Shown here one piece after another: positions 24,290-34,230 of a stretch of DNA of 64,000 nucleotides. The DNA lies in NCBI RefSeq assembly GCF_042477335.2, contig NC_091245.1:226237501-226301500 (forward strand), in the 5' to 3' direction. A model generated the notes under the pieces. That model was not told the DNA's origin, ran no database searches, and saw only the letters and a list, made by a program, of their open reading frames with translations. The DNA comes from Ovis canadensis (Eukaryota > Chordata > Mammalia > Artiodactyla > Bovidae). The number at the start of each line of letters is the position of its first letter. Position 1 is the first letter of the stretch. The position numbers and the translations under genes were made by a program.

Positions 24290-24644
24290 AAAGATGGTAA
24301 TGATAACGCTGTATGCGAGACAGCAAAAGAGACACAGAAGTATAGAACAGACTTTTGGACTCTGGGAGAGGGAGAGGGTGGGATGATTTGGGAGAATGGC
24401 ACTGAAACATGTATCCTATCATGTAAGAAACAAATCGTCAGTCTATGTTCGATACAGGATACAGGATGCTTGGGGCTGGTGCACGGGGATGATCCAGAGA
24501 GATGATATGGGGTGGGAGGTGGGAGGGGGGTTCAGGATTGGGAACTCATGTACACCCATGGCGGATTCATGTCAATGTATGGCAAAACCAATACAGTATT
24601 GTAAAGTAAAATAAAGTAAAAATAAAAATTAAAATAAATTAAAA

Positions 24645-25212
24645 TGGTTACTAATTTCTAAGCTCAACTGACTTCAATAAGAATGATTTTACAGTGAGCA
24701 ATCATGCTATAAATCTATGAGAAAAAATACAAACAAAATCATATCTGAAGTCTGTTTTAGACATAAAGACAGCTATAAATAAGTGGACTAGTTCTAAAAG
24801 TAATGAAAACAGCTTGAACTCGTTTTTTTTTTTTTTTTCTTCAAAATGCAAACTTCAGGGAAAGCAAAAGCCAATATTCTAAATTTCATTTACAGGTGAA
24901 CTTAAATAATGGGAAACCATAAGCACAGAATGAATGTTTTGCTGCCTCAAAAGAGTGAGACATAGGTAGGGTTGTTGAGGTTAGTTCCTCAAAACATTAG
25001 GATTTACTTCTCAGTGGCAGGACCAGACAGCACAATCATAGTGAATATAGAAAAGGACCTAAAAGAGAAGGGAGACAGTTTGCAGCAATAAATAAAATAC
25101 CAGGATTAAAAGAATCTGTGTCATATTCAGAGCAAGACAGTGATACTAGTTACTGGCCAAGTAATATAAAAAGATTACATCACAAATAGTTTATAGTGTT
25201 TATAGCTAGAAA
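24645..25212. other. Single-copy AT-rich sequence
   Basis: Nothing recognised; a T run at 24822-24838 is the only simple repeat. Confidence 0.4.
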
Positions 25213-25326
25213 GGAGTCTTCTCTGGTGGCTCAGATGGTAAAGCATCTGCCTGCAATGCAGGAGACCCAGGTTCGATCCCTGGGTTGGGAAGATCTCCTG
25301 GAGAAGGAAATGGCAATCCACTCTAG
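25213..25326 (+). mobile_element. Bov-tA SINE, 5' half
   Basis: tRNA-like A box (GGTGGCTCAGATGGTAAAGC) and B box (GGTTCGATCCCTGGG) followed by AGATCTCCTGGAGAAGGAAA. It stops at CCACTCTAGG, before the BovB-derived half, where an LTR-like sequence begins. Confidence 0.85.
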
Positions 25327-25330
25327 GAGT

Positions 25331-25844
25331 TGAGTAAGTCCCGAGGAGTTTGAGATAGATGAGCTTGTCACCCAGACAACTTTTTACTTTTGAATGGCTA
25401 TTATCTAGCCGTATTGTAATAGGGAAGAACCTTTGTAATATAGTAAAAGTTAGTCATTAAAAGGACATTGGTCTTGAAGTTTAAGTTATACATAATGGCC
25501 CATCTCTGGGAGCCTTGCCTCCCAGGTAATGAATATTAAGCTGAAATGTCTTTGTTTAGCTCACAGGTAACATCCGGACCAGATCCATATTTGAATGGCT
25601 GCTGGAAGGAAGAAATTATCACATCCTTTCTGAGAGTCTGGTTGGAAGGACTTTACTCCCTCCCCTTTTAATATAAAAGAAGGCTATATTCTAAATCTTG
25701 GAAGATAGGTTTTTAGAACATTATTCTGCCATCTTCTCAGTTTGCTGGCTTTCAGAATAAAGGCGCTGTTCCTTGTCCCAACACCTCATCTCTTGATTGA
25801 TTGGTTGTGCAGCAAGCAATAGAAACGTGGACTTGGCAACAACA
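25331..25844 (+). mobile_element. Probable solo LTR of a class I endogenous retrovirus
   Basis: The stretch ends with AGAAACGTGGACTTGGCAAC AACA, has a TATAAAA box at 25672-25678 and, 79 bases further, AATAAA at 25756-25761, in the spacing typical of U3/R. TGAGTAAG at 25331 is the likely but uncertain start. I see no matching flanking duplication, so the left boundary may be wrong or the left flank rearranged. No internal viral sequence follows. Confidence 0.55.
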
Positions 25845-26588
25845 TTGCTGACAATTTCATCCCCTGAGACAGTGTAGCAGAGACATTTATAGTTTTCAGA
25901 ACAGCCTGATGATTGTCAGATACTCCTTCCAAACAAATTGGTTCATACTTAAACTGTGGTAAAATCTTGTACAGAAAGCAAGAGGAAGGAAGTTGAAGCA
26001 ATGAAGACAACATCTTGGTATATGTAAGTTGAATGATTTTATCAGAATGAATTCTTTCATGTTGTATATTGCATCTCAGTGCATTCACCTTGGCATTATT
26101 ATGCTGAATATACTTGGTGGAAATGATAATGACCAATCCAGAATGTTTATGTCTCTAGTAAATCCCCAGCATAATTTCAAGTAAATAATATTTGTAAACA
26201 CTAAATGTTTTAAATGAAGTCAATTACAACTTTAGGATCAGTTAAAAAAACAGTTTCATCACACATTGATAAGGGTCATTAATATCAAAAAATGTTAGTG
26301 AAGTCTTACTTAATATGTTATCATATTTTTAAGGAAATCCTTAAAGTATGCAAACATCAATTGGAAGCTTATGATATGGAGTATTGACTTTTTAACTGTT
26401 GAAAAAATACACAGAGTTCTTTTAAGTTCTAGTAGGACTGCAACCTAGGAGAGAGCATTTCAGATAGCTTTGAGAAGATGTTCTGAGGAACTGAGAGGGG
26501 AGCTAGGATATCTGGGAGTTCTGGAACAAAAGGTAGGTAGTCAGGAATATCAAAAGATCATTCTTAATTAAAGAAAATCAGATAGAAA
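25845..26588. other. Unassigned sequence
   Basis: It contains a 116-codon minus-strand frame (25786-26136) with no motif I recognise, partly antisense to the LTR end. No support for a gene. Confidence 0.4.
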
Positions 26589-27217
26589 TGTTGCAGAAAC
26601 CAGTACTCAAGAAACCAAGCACCACCCTCAGAGAGTTGGAGAACTCAGGTTTGCTACACTGGTGGGCCCAGAGGAGTTAACACTCCAAACTCTGAGCTGC
26701 AAACAAAGGAGTTACAGAGTTTTAATACATGGACAGGCATGATTAACTGGGTTTGTGGGTTTGCAGGGGCTGGGAGATTGCAAAGAGCAGGACAAAGGTA
26801 AGTGAGATAAGCTCCAGTTCCTAGTATTGTGAGTCCCCACATTCTGAGACCTACGTGATCCAGACTTTGCAAGGAGCAAGCTGAGTTACAGAGGCAGAAG
26901 GAGCAGGAGGTTATATAAAATTTTAACTTTTACTCTTCATCCCAAGTTAAGAAATTTAGCATTTTTCTGAATATAAGAAGATGCAGGAATCTGAGCTCAC
27001 TGAAATCATTCCTTTGACATGTACCTCAGCTATCTGGGGCTAGTATTCTGTGTTTTCACTTCCTAAGTCTCCTCAGGGCTCATTGTAGGGAGTGACTGCA
27101 GTCTCCAGTTGCTATTCTTAGTTTCCTTTAGGCTCAGCAGCTCCTATTCAAGGCTGCAATTCCTGATGACTGTGACATCCTTGTTTACTGATATGGCAGG
27201 AAATATTCTATTTCTCA
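26589..27217 (-). mobile_element. Probable solo LTR, minus strand
   Basis: On the minus strand the element begins TGAGAAATAGAATATTTCC (27217) and ends TTTCTGCAACA (26589). Between them are a TATATAA box (plus 26911-26918) and an ATTAAA polyadenylation-type signal (plus 26721-26726) in correct order. About 629 bp. No clear 4-6 base duplication is visible, only A-rich flanks. No adjoining viral genes. Confidence 0.55.
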
Positions 27218-27866
27218 AAATCAAATATTACAGGACATAAATAGTAATATTAGCGTTATTATCCAAAAAGCTATTATAGAGCTAGGCTAGACCATAAAAG
27301 GTCAAAGAGAGATGGATAATTCATACTCATTTAAATTGTGAAAAGGACACACAAATAGTCTTAACTCATGTTTGTTCTTAAACCAACAAGCAACTTGTTC
27401 AAATGCTATTCAAGCATACCCAGGAACACTGAAGCAGAACTGAAGAATAAAAATGATAAGCAACTATTTCTCCTTTCCTAGCCCCTTCACAATTTACCCA
27501 GTGAATGATATATTTCTTTTGACTCCAAATAAACACTTCAGGAGACTTTGTAGTCACAACAGGTAATTTTAGATAAGCAAAAGTCCTATCATCATGTTAT
27601 GTGATAGATAAACAGACTCAAATTCAGCTATTCCTCATACACCAGCAACTTGCCTTCACTCTTTTTCTTAAGCAGAAGTAAAGCCCTTGTTCAGAAATTT
27701 CAGGGGATATAGACAAAAGTTTCTGAATGGTCACACTGAAACCCATTTCTCTTGACTTAATCGAACGAACCTCAGTGCTCCATTTTTGGGCTGAGGTGGT
27801 TCTGTTGACTCTACAGCTTTCTCCAAACAAATCCTCTCAAAAGCTCCTTTTTAAACCCCCCTAATA
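27218..27866. other. Single-copy sequence, nothing recognised
   Basis: Only chance frames. Confidence 0.4.
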
Positions 27867-28066
27867 GGGTGTCTCAGATGGAAAAGAATCTTCCTGTAAT
27901 GCAGGAGACCTGGGCTTGATCCCTGGGTTGGGAAGATCCCTGGGTTGGGAAGATCCCTTTGAGAAGGTCATGGCAACCCACTCCAGTATTCTTGCCTGGA
28001 GAATGCCCATGGACAGAGGAGCCTGGCAGGCTACAGTCTATGGGATTGCAAAGAGTTGGAGACAAC
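27867..28066 (+). mobile_element. Bov-tA SINE, near full length, with internal duplication
   Basis: tRNA-like head, then ACCCACTCCAGTATTCTTGCC and the BovB-type tail ending in AGAGTTGGAGACAACTGA. A 17-base unit (CCCTGGGTTGGGAAGAT) is tandemly duplicated at 27921-27955, just after the B box. Confidence 0.9.
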
Positions 28067-28399
28067 TGAATTAATAACCTTAATATTTTTATAGTCAGTA
28101 AAGAGAGGAATTCAAGATTCCTATTTTTAGAATCTCCTTTTTGGAATGTCTGAAACAGGTTAGATTGTCAGACACCTCACTTTACACCTCAGGACCTCTA
28201 CAAGCCTTTCCAAGTATTACATATTAGTGAGTTGGATCTTCATAGGCTTCTGCCTGCTTCATACTCAACAGGTCAGAAGCCATGACATGAATGCTGATAA
28301 AAAAAGGCAAAGAAGCAGCTCATCACATCACTACCCCACCTACAGGCAAACCCCCATATCAGACCTGAGGAACATAAGAGGTAATGTGAACTTAAAGTT
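28067..28399. other. Single-copy sequence
   Basis: Nothing recognised. Confidence 0.35.
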
Positions 28400-28463
28400 A
28401 GAAGCTGTACTTAAAAAAAAAAAAAAAAAAAAGAAGAAGAAGAAGAAGAAGAAGCTGTACTTA
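28400..28463 (+). repeat. A(n)(GAA)n tract bounded by a 14-base direct repeat
   Basis: AGAAGCTGTACTTA occurs at 28400-28413 and again at 28450-28463. The 36 bases between them are only A residues (28414-28432) followed by GAA units. This is what a LINE-primed insertion would look like if only the tail were copied. Confidence 0.8.
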
Positions 28464-29055
28464 TTATCTAGAAACTAATTATAAGGTGGAAACTATATTT
28501 TGTGATTGAAATAACCATATGATTTTTACTCTATAAATGTCATAAATGAGATTTTCCACTGTCATTGTCTTTGAAAGGTCATGTCATAAGCGAATAAATA
28601 GACATACAGGCCTGAAAGAAATTCATTATTCTATGGAGAAACTTTAATATTTCTTACTAAAAACACTTATTTTATAAGAATTCTACTTTTTTTATTCTTA
28701 GTATATATTCTTTTTTTTATATATGTAATGCATTTTAATTTTAGAACAAAAAAAAAGAAATACAAGGAAGGTAAAATGATGAATAACATACAATAGTAAA
28801 ATTTTATATTATCCCAGCATCCATTTATACTTACTACTTGATCATATACCACTTACTGTGTCATATGCAGGGAAATTAATGCATCTAGAAACATGATGTA
28901 TTACCTCTCTGCCATATTACCCTCCTCCTAATTTGCATTAGGATACTACTTTTATGCAGGATATCAAATTCTATTATTTACATTCTATCTATTTAATATA
29001 TAGTTATCTAATAGTTATATGTAATCTTTTTAATCAGCTCTAACTTTTTAGTCTC
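28464..29055. other. Single-copy AT-rich sequence
   Basis: Nothing recognised. Confidence 0.35.
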
Positions 29056-29065
29056 TTAGTGTCAT

Positions 29066-29548
29066 CAGTTCAGTTCAGTCGCTCAGTCATGTCCAACTCT
29101 TTGCGACCCCATGAATCACAGCGCGTCAGGCCTCCCTGTCCATCACCAACTCCCGGACTTCACTCAGACTCACGTCCATCGAGTCAGTGATGCCATCCAG
29201 CCATCTCATCCTCTGTCTCCCCCTTCTCCTCCTGCCCCCAATCCCTCACAGCATCAAAGTCTTTTCTAATGAGTCAACTCCTTGTATGAGGTGACCAAAG
29301 TACTGGAGTTTCAGCTTTAGCATCATTCCTTCCAAAGAAATCCCAGGGCTGATTTCCTTCAGAATGGACTGGTTGGATCACCTTGCAGTCCAAGGCACTC
29401 TCAAGAGTCTTCTCCAACACCACAGTTCAAAAGCATCAATTCTTCAGTGCTCAGTCTTCTTCACAGTCCAACTCTCACAACCATACATGACCACTGGAAA
29501 AACCATAGCCTTAACTAGACGGATCTTAGTTGGGAAAGTAGTCTCTGT
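29066..29548 (-). mobile_element. BovB 3' fragment, minus strand
   Basis: The last 483 bases of BovB in reverse orientation, with a perfect 10-base target-site duplication TTAGTGTCAT at 29056-29065 and 29549-29558. It covers the coding end of the RT protein and the 3' UTR. Low divergence from the other young copies. Confidence 0.93.
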
Positions 29549-29696
29549 TTAGTGTCATATATCTTGATTTAATTATTTACTTATCCAATTAAAAGCATAT
29601 TTTATATCTTTTAATTCTAGATTAGAACAAACAGGTGTACTCAAATACACCAACTTTTTGTGAGAATACATTTATGAACATAAGAATGAAGGTTTT

Positions 29697-29848
29697 CTTT
29701 TTCTTTTTCTTTTTTTTTTTTTTTGGAGGGGGGCGGAGAGAATAGTTTGCTGTGCTGCACGGCTTGAAGGATCTTAGTTTCCAGACCAGAGATAGAACCC
29801 AGGCCACAGCAATGAAGGTCCAGAATCCTAACCACTGGGAACTCCCTG
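29697..29848 (-). mobile_element. CHR-type SINE, truncated
   Basis: The minus strand reads a tRNA-like head (AGTTCCCAGTGGTTAGGATTC, then B-box-like GGGTTC...) and ends in a poly(A) tail seen as the T run at 29697-29723. This head-and-tail form is the artiodactyl CHR family. The middle is missing. Confidence 0.75.
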
Positions 29849-30303
29849 AAAGTGTTCTTAGTTTATATAATTTATGAATGAAACATTTGTACTGTTCATC
29901 TTTGATTTTTCTGAAGCTTCTTTTTTTTCCTAGGAAGTGTCCCTCTGAATGAGTTTCAAAAGGTATATACTTCTTTGATGGAGTTGTTATTATGTTGTAG
30001 TGAATGTGTATATGGATAAAATGAGCTTTTTTTTTCCCCTCAATAGATTGTAGTACCATCTTTGCAGACTCATCACCTATTGTTCTATTAAATATATGAT
30101 AATTTTTAAGAGAGTATTTGTTGACTGAATTAATCTGGGTCTGGCCATAGGAAATATATACTCAAAACATTGTTTTTAAGTTTATAATATAGATTTATGT
30201 TATCTTTATTTGGAACTTTTAGTTAAAATTCTTCTCTCTGCGGGAATGGATTACATGTGAAAGGTATATGAATTCTGTTTTTAATTAAAATTTCTTGGAA
30301 ATA
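29849..30303. other. Single-copy AT-rich sequence
   Basis: Nothing recognised. Confidence 0.35.
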
Positions 30304-30613
30304 AATTTTATTTTATTTTATTTTATTTGGCTGCACTGGATCTTAATTGCTGTGTGCAGGCTTTCTCTGATTGTGGCAAGTGGGAGTTACTCTGCACAAT
30401 GAGATTCTCATTGTGGTGGATTCAGTTGTTGTGGAGCACCTGCTCTAGGTGCTTTTTGGCTTCCTCAGTTGCAGGATCTGGGCTCAAGCAGTTGCAGTAT
30501 GTAGGCCTAGGTGCTCCGAAGCATGTAGAATCTTCCCAGATCAGGGATGGAACCTGTGTTTGAAGCATCGGCAAGAAGATTGTTAACCACTAGAACCCAG
30601 GGACAGGGAAGCC
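30304..30613 (-). mobile_element. CHR-2-type SINE, near full length
   Basis: The plus strand shows the (ATTTT)n tail complement, then GGCTGCACTGGATCTTAATTGC, GATCTTCCCAGATCAGGGATGG and GTTAACCACTAG, which is the reversed CHR-2 consensus order. The tRNA-derived start is at the right. A later Bov SINE tail sits at this right end. Confidence 0.8.
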
Positions 30614-30685
30614 TGTTGGGCTGCTGTCTATGGGGTTGCACAGAGTCAGACATGACTTGAAACGACTTAGCAGCAGCAGCAGCAG
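30614..30685 (+). mobile_element. Bov-A/Bov-tA 3' tail with (CAG)n
   Basis: GGGCTGCTGTCTATGGGGTT ... GACTTAGCAGCAGCAGCAGCAG is the 3' end of a Bov SINE with its CAG repeat. The CHR end resumes afterwards (CCAACAGGGAGGTCCC), so the tail was inserted into the CHR element. Confidence 0.7.
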
Positions 30686-31139
30686 ATGACCAACAGGGAG
30701 GTCCCAGAAGGGAATTTTAAAAGTTCATGATTTCTTTATTACTTAAGTAAAGTAAAATTTCACTTATATATTTTTACTAAAGGAAAGAGATTATTTAGCT
30801 ATTTTACTGACAGTTCTCAGAGAGTATATGTGTAGAGATATAAGGTAAATATATCCATTTCAACTTCAAAGATAAAATGAAAAAATGTCAGGTCTGAAAT
30901 AAAGACTTAAGCTGCGGAAAGAGAAATTGTAACATAACGTAGGTTTGGCTGCTCACTGCTAAACAGCCAGTATATTGAGGTGCAAACTTCAGTAGAGAAA
31001 AAAAGGTAATTAATTCAGAAAATCTGGCAATCTGGGGGAGATGGTGGATATCCAGAGACCAACTCTAAAGATTCTGCTCCATCATGACAATTTTTAAAGG
31101 AAAAAGGGGAAATAATCTCAGTTAATCATTACGGCAGGA
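30686..31139. other. Single-copy sequence
   Basis: After the CHR remnant, nothing recognised. Confidence 0.35.
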
Positions 31140-33622
31140 GGATAGATTCTTAATTTTTCCATTGCTTGCGGGCCTAGATGTAATGGTCATCTGAATTAAA
31201 TTTGCCCCTTCCATTTTATTTTAGTTCACTGATTCCTAAAATGTTGATGATAACTCTTTCCATCTCCTGTTTCAGTTCAGTTTAGTCTCTCAGTTATGTC
31301 CAACTTTTTGCAACCCAATGAATCACAGCACACCAGGCCTCCCTGTCCATCACCAACTCCCGAAGTACTCTTAGATTCATGTCTATCGAGTCGGTGAAGT
31401 CATCCAGCCATCTCATCCTCTTTCATCCCCTTCTCTTCCTGCCCCAAATCCCTCCAAGCATCAGGGTCTTTTCCAATGAGTCAACTCTTCACATGAGGTG
31501 ACCAAAGTACTGAAGTTTCAGCTTTAGCATCATTCCTTCCAAAGAAATCCCAGGGCTGATCTTAAGAATGGATTGGTTGGATCTCCTTGCAGTCGAAGGG
31601 ACTCTCAAGAGTCTTCTCCAATAACACAGTTCAAAAGCATCAATTCTTCGGCACTCAGCCTTCTTCACAGTCCAACTCTCACATTCATACATGACAACTG
31701 GAAAAACCATAGTCTTGACTAGACGGACCTTTGTCGGCAAAGTAATGTCTCTGCTTTTGAATATACTATCTAGGTTGGTCATAACTTTTCTTCCAAGGAG
31801 TAAGCGTCTTCTAATTTCATGGCTACAGTCACCATCTGCAGTGATTTTGGAGCCCCCAAAAATAAAGTCTGACACTGTTTCCACTGTTTCCCCATCTATT
31901 TCCCATGAACTGATGGGACCAGATTCCATGATCTTTGTTTTCTGAATGTTGAGCTTTAAGCCAGCTTTTTCACTCTCCTCTTTCACTTTCATCAAGAGGC
32001 TCTTTAGCTCCTCTTCACTTTCTGCCATAAGGGTGGTGTCATCTGCATATCTGAAGTGATTGACATTTCTCCCAGCAATCTTGATTCTAGCTTGTGTTTC
32101 TTCCAGTCCAGCGTTTCTCATGATGCACTCTGCATATAAGTTAAATAAGCAGAGTGACAATATACAGCCTTGACGTACTCCTTTTCCTATTTGGAACCAG
32201 TCCGTTGTTCCATGTCCAGTTCTAACTGTTGCTTCCTGACCTGCATACAGATTTCTCAAGAGGCAGGTTAGGTGGTCTGGTATTCCCATCTCTTTCAGAA
32301 TTTTCCAGTTTATTGTGATCCACACAGTTAAAGGCTTTGGCATAGTCAATAAAGCAGAAATAGATGTTTTTTTGGAACTCTCTTGCTTTTTCCATGATCC
32401 AGCTGATGTTGGCAATTTGATCTCTGTTTTTTCTGCCTTTTCTAAAACCATCTTGAACATCAGGGAGTTCATGGTTCCTGTATTGCTGAAGCCTGGCTTG
32501 GAGAATTTTGAGCATTACTTTACTAGCATGTGAAATGAGTGCAATTGTGCGGTAGTTTGAGAATTCTTTTGCATTGCGTTTCTTTGGTACTGGAATGAAA
32601 TTGACCTTTTCCAGTCCTGTGGCCACTGCTAAGTTTTCCAAATTTGCTGGCATAATTTTCTGTTGATGGTTGGGTTTATGTTCCCTCCTTATCGTTTGGC
32701 CTGAGGCCAAACTATGGTAGGGGTAGTGACAATCTCCTTCAAAAGGACTTATGTTGATGATTGTTCAGTGGTTAGTTGCAATTTTGGAGTTCTCACAGGA
32801 GAATATGAGCATGCCATGGCTCCCAGGAATGTTGTATTCAGTGCCTCTGACCCCAAAATAGGTCACTGTCGACCCATGCCTCCAAAAGAGACTCCTGGAC
32901 ACTCACAGGCAAGTCTGGCTCCATCTCTTGTGGGATCACTGCTCTTTCTTCTGGGTTCTGGTGCACACAAGGTTTATTGTGCACGCCAAGAATCTGTTTC
33001 CCCAGTCATGTGGAAGTTCTGTAATCAAATCCCACTAGCCTTTAAATTCAATGTCCGTGCAGTTTTAGTCCCTATGCATGATCTCCAGGTTGGGAAATCT
33101 GTTGTGGACCCTAGAACTTTCACAACAATGAGAGTAGTTCTTTGGTATAATTGTTTTCTAGTTTGTGGGTCATCTGCTTAATGACTCTATAGTGGGGCTA
33201 ATGGCGACCTACTCCAAGAAGACTTTTGTCTCATGCTGCACCTCTCAGGTCTGCTGCAGCCAGAGCCCCTGTCCCTGCAGCAGGCCACTGTTCACCCATG
33301 CTTCTTCAGGAGACACTCAAATTCTCAAAGGCAGGTCTGGTTCAATCTCTTGTGGGGTCCCTGCGTTCTGATGTGCACAAGGTTTTGTTTGAGCCCTCTG
33401 AACTTCTCTGGTGGGTATGAGGTTTGATTCCAAGTGCAATTTCTCTCCTCCTACTGTCTTGCTGGGCTTCTCCCTTTGCCCTTCGATATGGGGTATCTCT
33501 TTTTTGTGTGTGGGATCCAAAATTCTCTTGTGGATGGTTGTTCAGCAGTTAGTTGCAATATTGGAGTTCTCACAGGAGATGAGTGCACATTCTTCTACTC
33601 TGCCATGTTAGCACCACATCGG
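31140..33622 (-). mobile_element. Rearranged BovB with L1-like leader
   Basis: On the minus strand: a leader from about 33622 (start TGCTAACATGGCAGAGTAGAA) to 32656, a sharp join to RT coding sequence at ATGCCAGCAAATTTGG, RT and 3' UTR to 31267, and then directly a fragment of BovB endonuclease coding sequence (31265 to about 31140, reading around GISELK). The endonuclease that should lie between leader and RT is absent there and a piece of it is after the 3' end. The leader closely resembles the start of one ruminant L1 leader type, and I recall BovB leaders sharing part of it, so the source family of the leader is uncertain. Confidence 0.7.
31489..32655 (-). pseudogene. BovB reverse transcriptase, almost open
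   Basis: A 327-codon frame (32472-31489) plus the preceding frame to 32655 carry most of the RT. Visible parts are VNFIPVPKKRNAKE, SNYRTIALISHASK, FIDYAKAFNCVDHN (about 32335-32375), RQGCILSLCLFNLYAE, YADDTTLMAE (catalytic YADD, about 32020-32050), PISSWEIDGETV and the C-terminal KLQYFGHLM. One frameshift separates the two frames (near 32300, where the Trp-Lys after NKL is lost), and the endonuclease half is missing. This is the best preserved RT body among the BovB copies here. Confidence 0.85.
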
Positions 33623-33670
33623 CTATATATAAAGCTACGTATATAAATGAACATAGTTCATTTTAAAAAA

Positions 33671-33672
33671 GC

Positions 33673-33717
<45 letters not shown>

Positions 33718-33754
33718 CGCTAACCCTAACCCTAACCCATATATATATGTAGCG
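33671..33754. repeat. (TA)n inverted repeat containing an interstitial telomeric tract
   Basis: GCTACATATATA... starts at 33671, (TA)n runs to about 33716, then GCG, then CTAACCCTAACCCTAACCC at 33720-33738 (three perfect telomeric hexamers plus one base, C-rich strand on plus), then ATATATATATGTAGCG to 33754. The outer GCTACATATATA and TATATATGTAGC arms are reverse complements, so the stretch can fold into a hairpin with the telomeric word off-centre. Confidence 0.92.
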
Positions 33755-33907
33755 TTTTGAAAATCAACTATCTTCCTGAGTTACTAAATTATTTCTGATC
33801 TTATAAAAATGATATTGATTAGGTAATAATTATGTAGGACATGCATTAAGTGAGAGAGTAGGAACAGATTATTTGACAAGAAAAAATAACCTCTTCATAA
33901 AGTGAAC

Positions 33908-34091
33908 ATCGCTCAGTCATGTCTGACTCTTTGTGACCCCATGAACTATACAGTTCATGGAATTCTCCAGACCAGAATACTGGAGTGGGCAGCCTTTCCT
34001 TTCTCCAGGGGATCTTCCCAACCCAGTGATCCAACCCAGGTCTCTGGCATTACAGGCAGATTCTTTACCAGCTGAACCACAAGGGAAGCCC
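33908..34091 (-). mobile_element. Bov-tA SINE, minus strand
   Basis: Reverse complement of a full Bov-tA: BovB-type tail (GCTCAGTCATGTCTGACTC), then GGGGATCTTCCCAACCCAGTG, and the tRNA-like head ending AAGGGAAGCC. Confidence 0.88.
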
Positions 34092-34230
34092 AAGAATACT
34101 GGAGTGGGTAGCCTATCCCTTCTCCAGGGGATCTTTCTGACCCAGGAATCAAACCAGGGTCTCTTGCATTGCAGGCAGATTTTTTTTTTTTTTTTTTTTT
34201 TTTTACCAACTGAGCCATCAGGGAAACCCT
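34092..34230 (-). mobile_element. Second Bov-tA head in tandem, split by poly(T)
   Basis: A second copy of the head region (AAGAATACTGGAGTGGGTAG ... GAGCCATCAGGGAAACCC) follows the first without spacer. A run of about 24 T (34180-34204) sits inside what should be GATTCTTTACCAACTGAG. Confidence 0.8.

Larger units (their letters stand above)
16842..24644 (+). mobile_element. Long ruminant L1, plus strand
   Basis: Order: 5' UTR (16842-19079), ORF1 (19080-20006), spacer, ORF2 (20058-24289) and 3' UTR ending in an A-rich tail (about 24600-24644). Compared with the ruminant L1 leader as I remember it, the first several hundred bases including the CAAGATGGC start motif are missing, so it is 5'-truncated within the leader. 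A 371-bp L1 insertion plus duplicated site lies at 23734-24136. I found no target-site duplication for the outer element. Both ORFs are broken. Confidence 0.9.

Noticed and set aside
25786-26136. 116-codon minus-strand open frame
   Set aside because: Overlaps the end of an LTR in antisense and matches no protein family I know. No promoter or splice support.
32714-33181. 155-codon plus-strand open frame
   Set aside because: Antisense to the BovB/L1-like leader; GC-richer leader DNA easily gives long chance frames.
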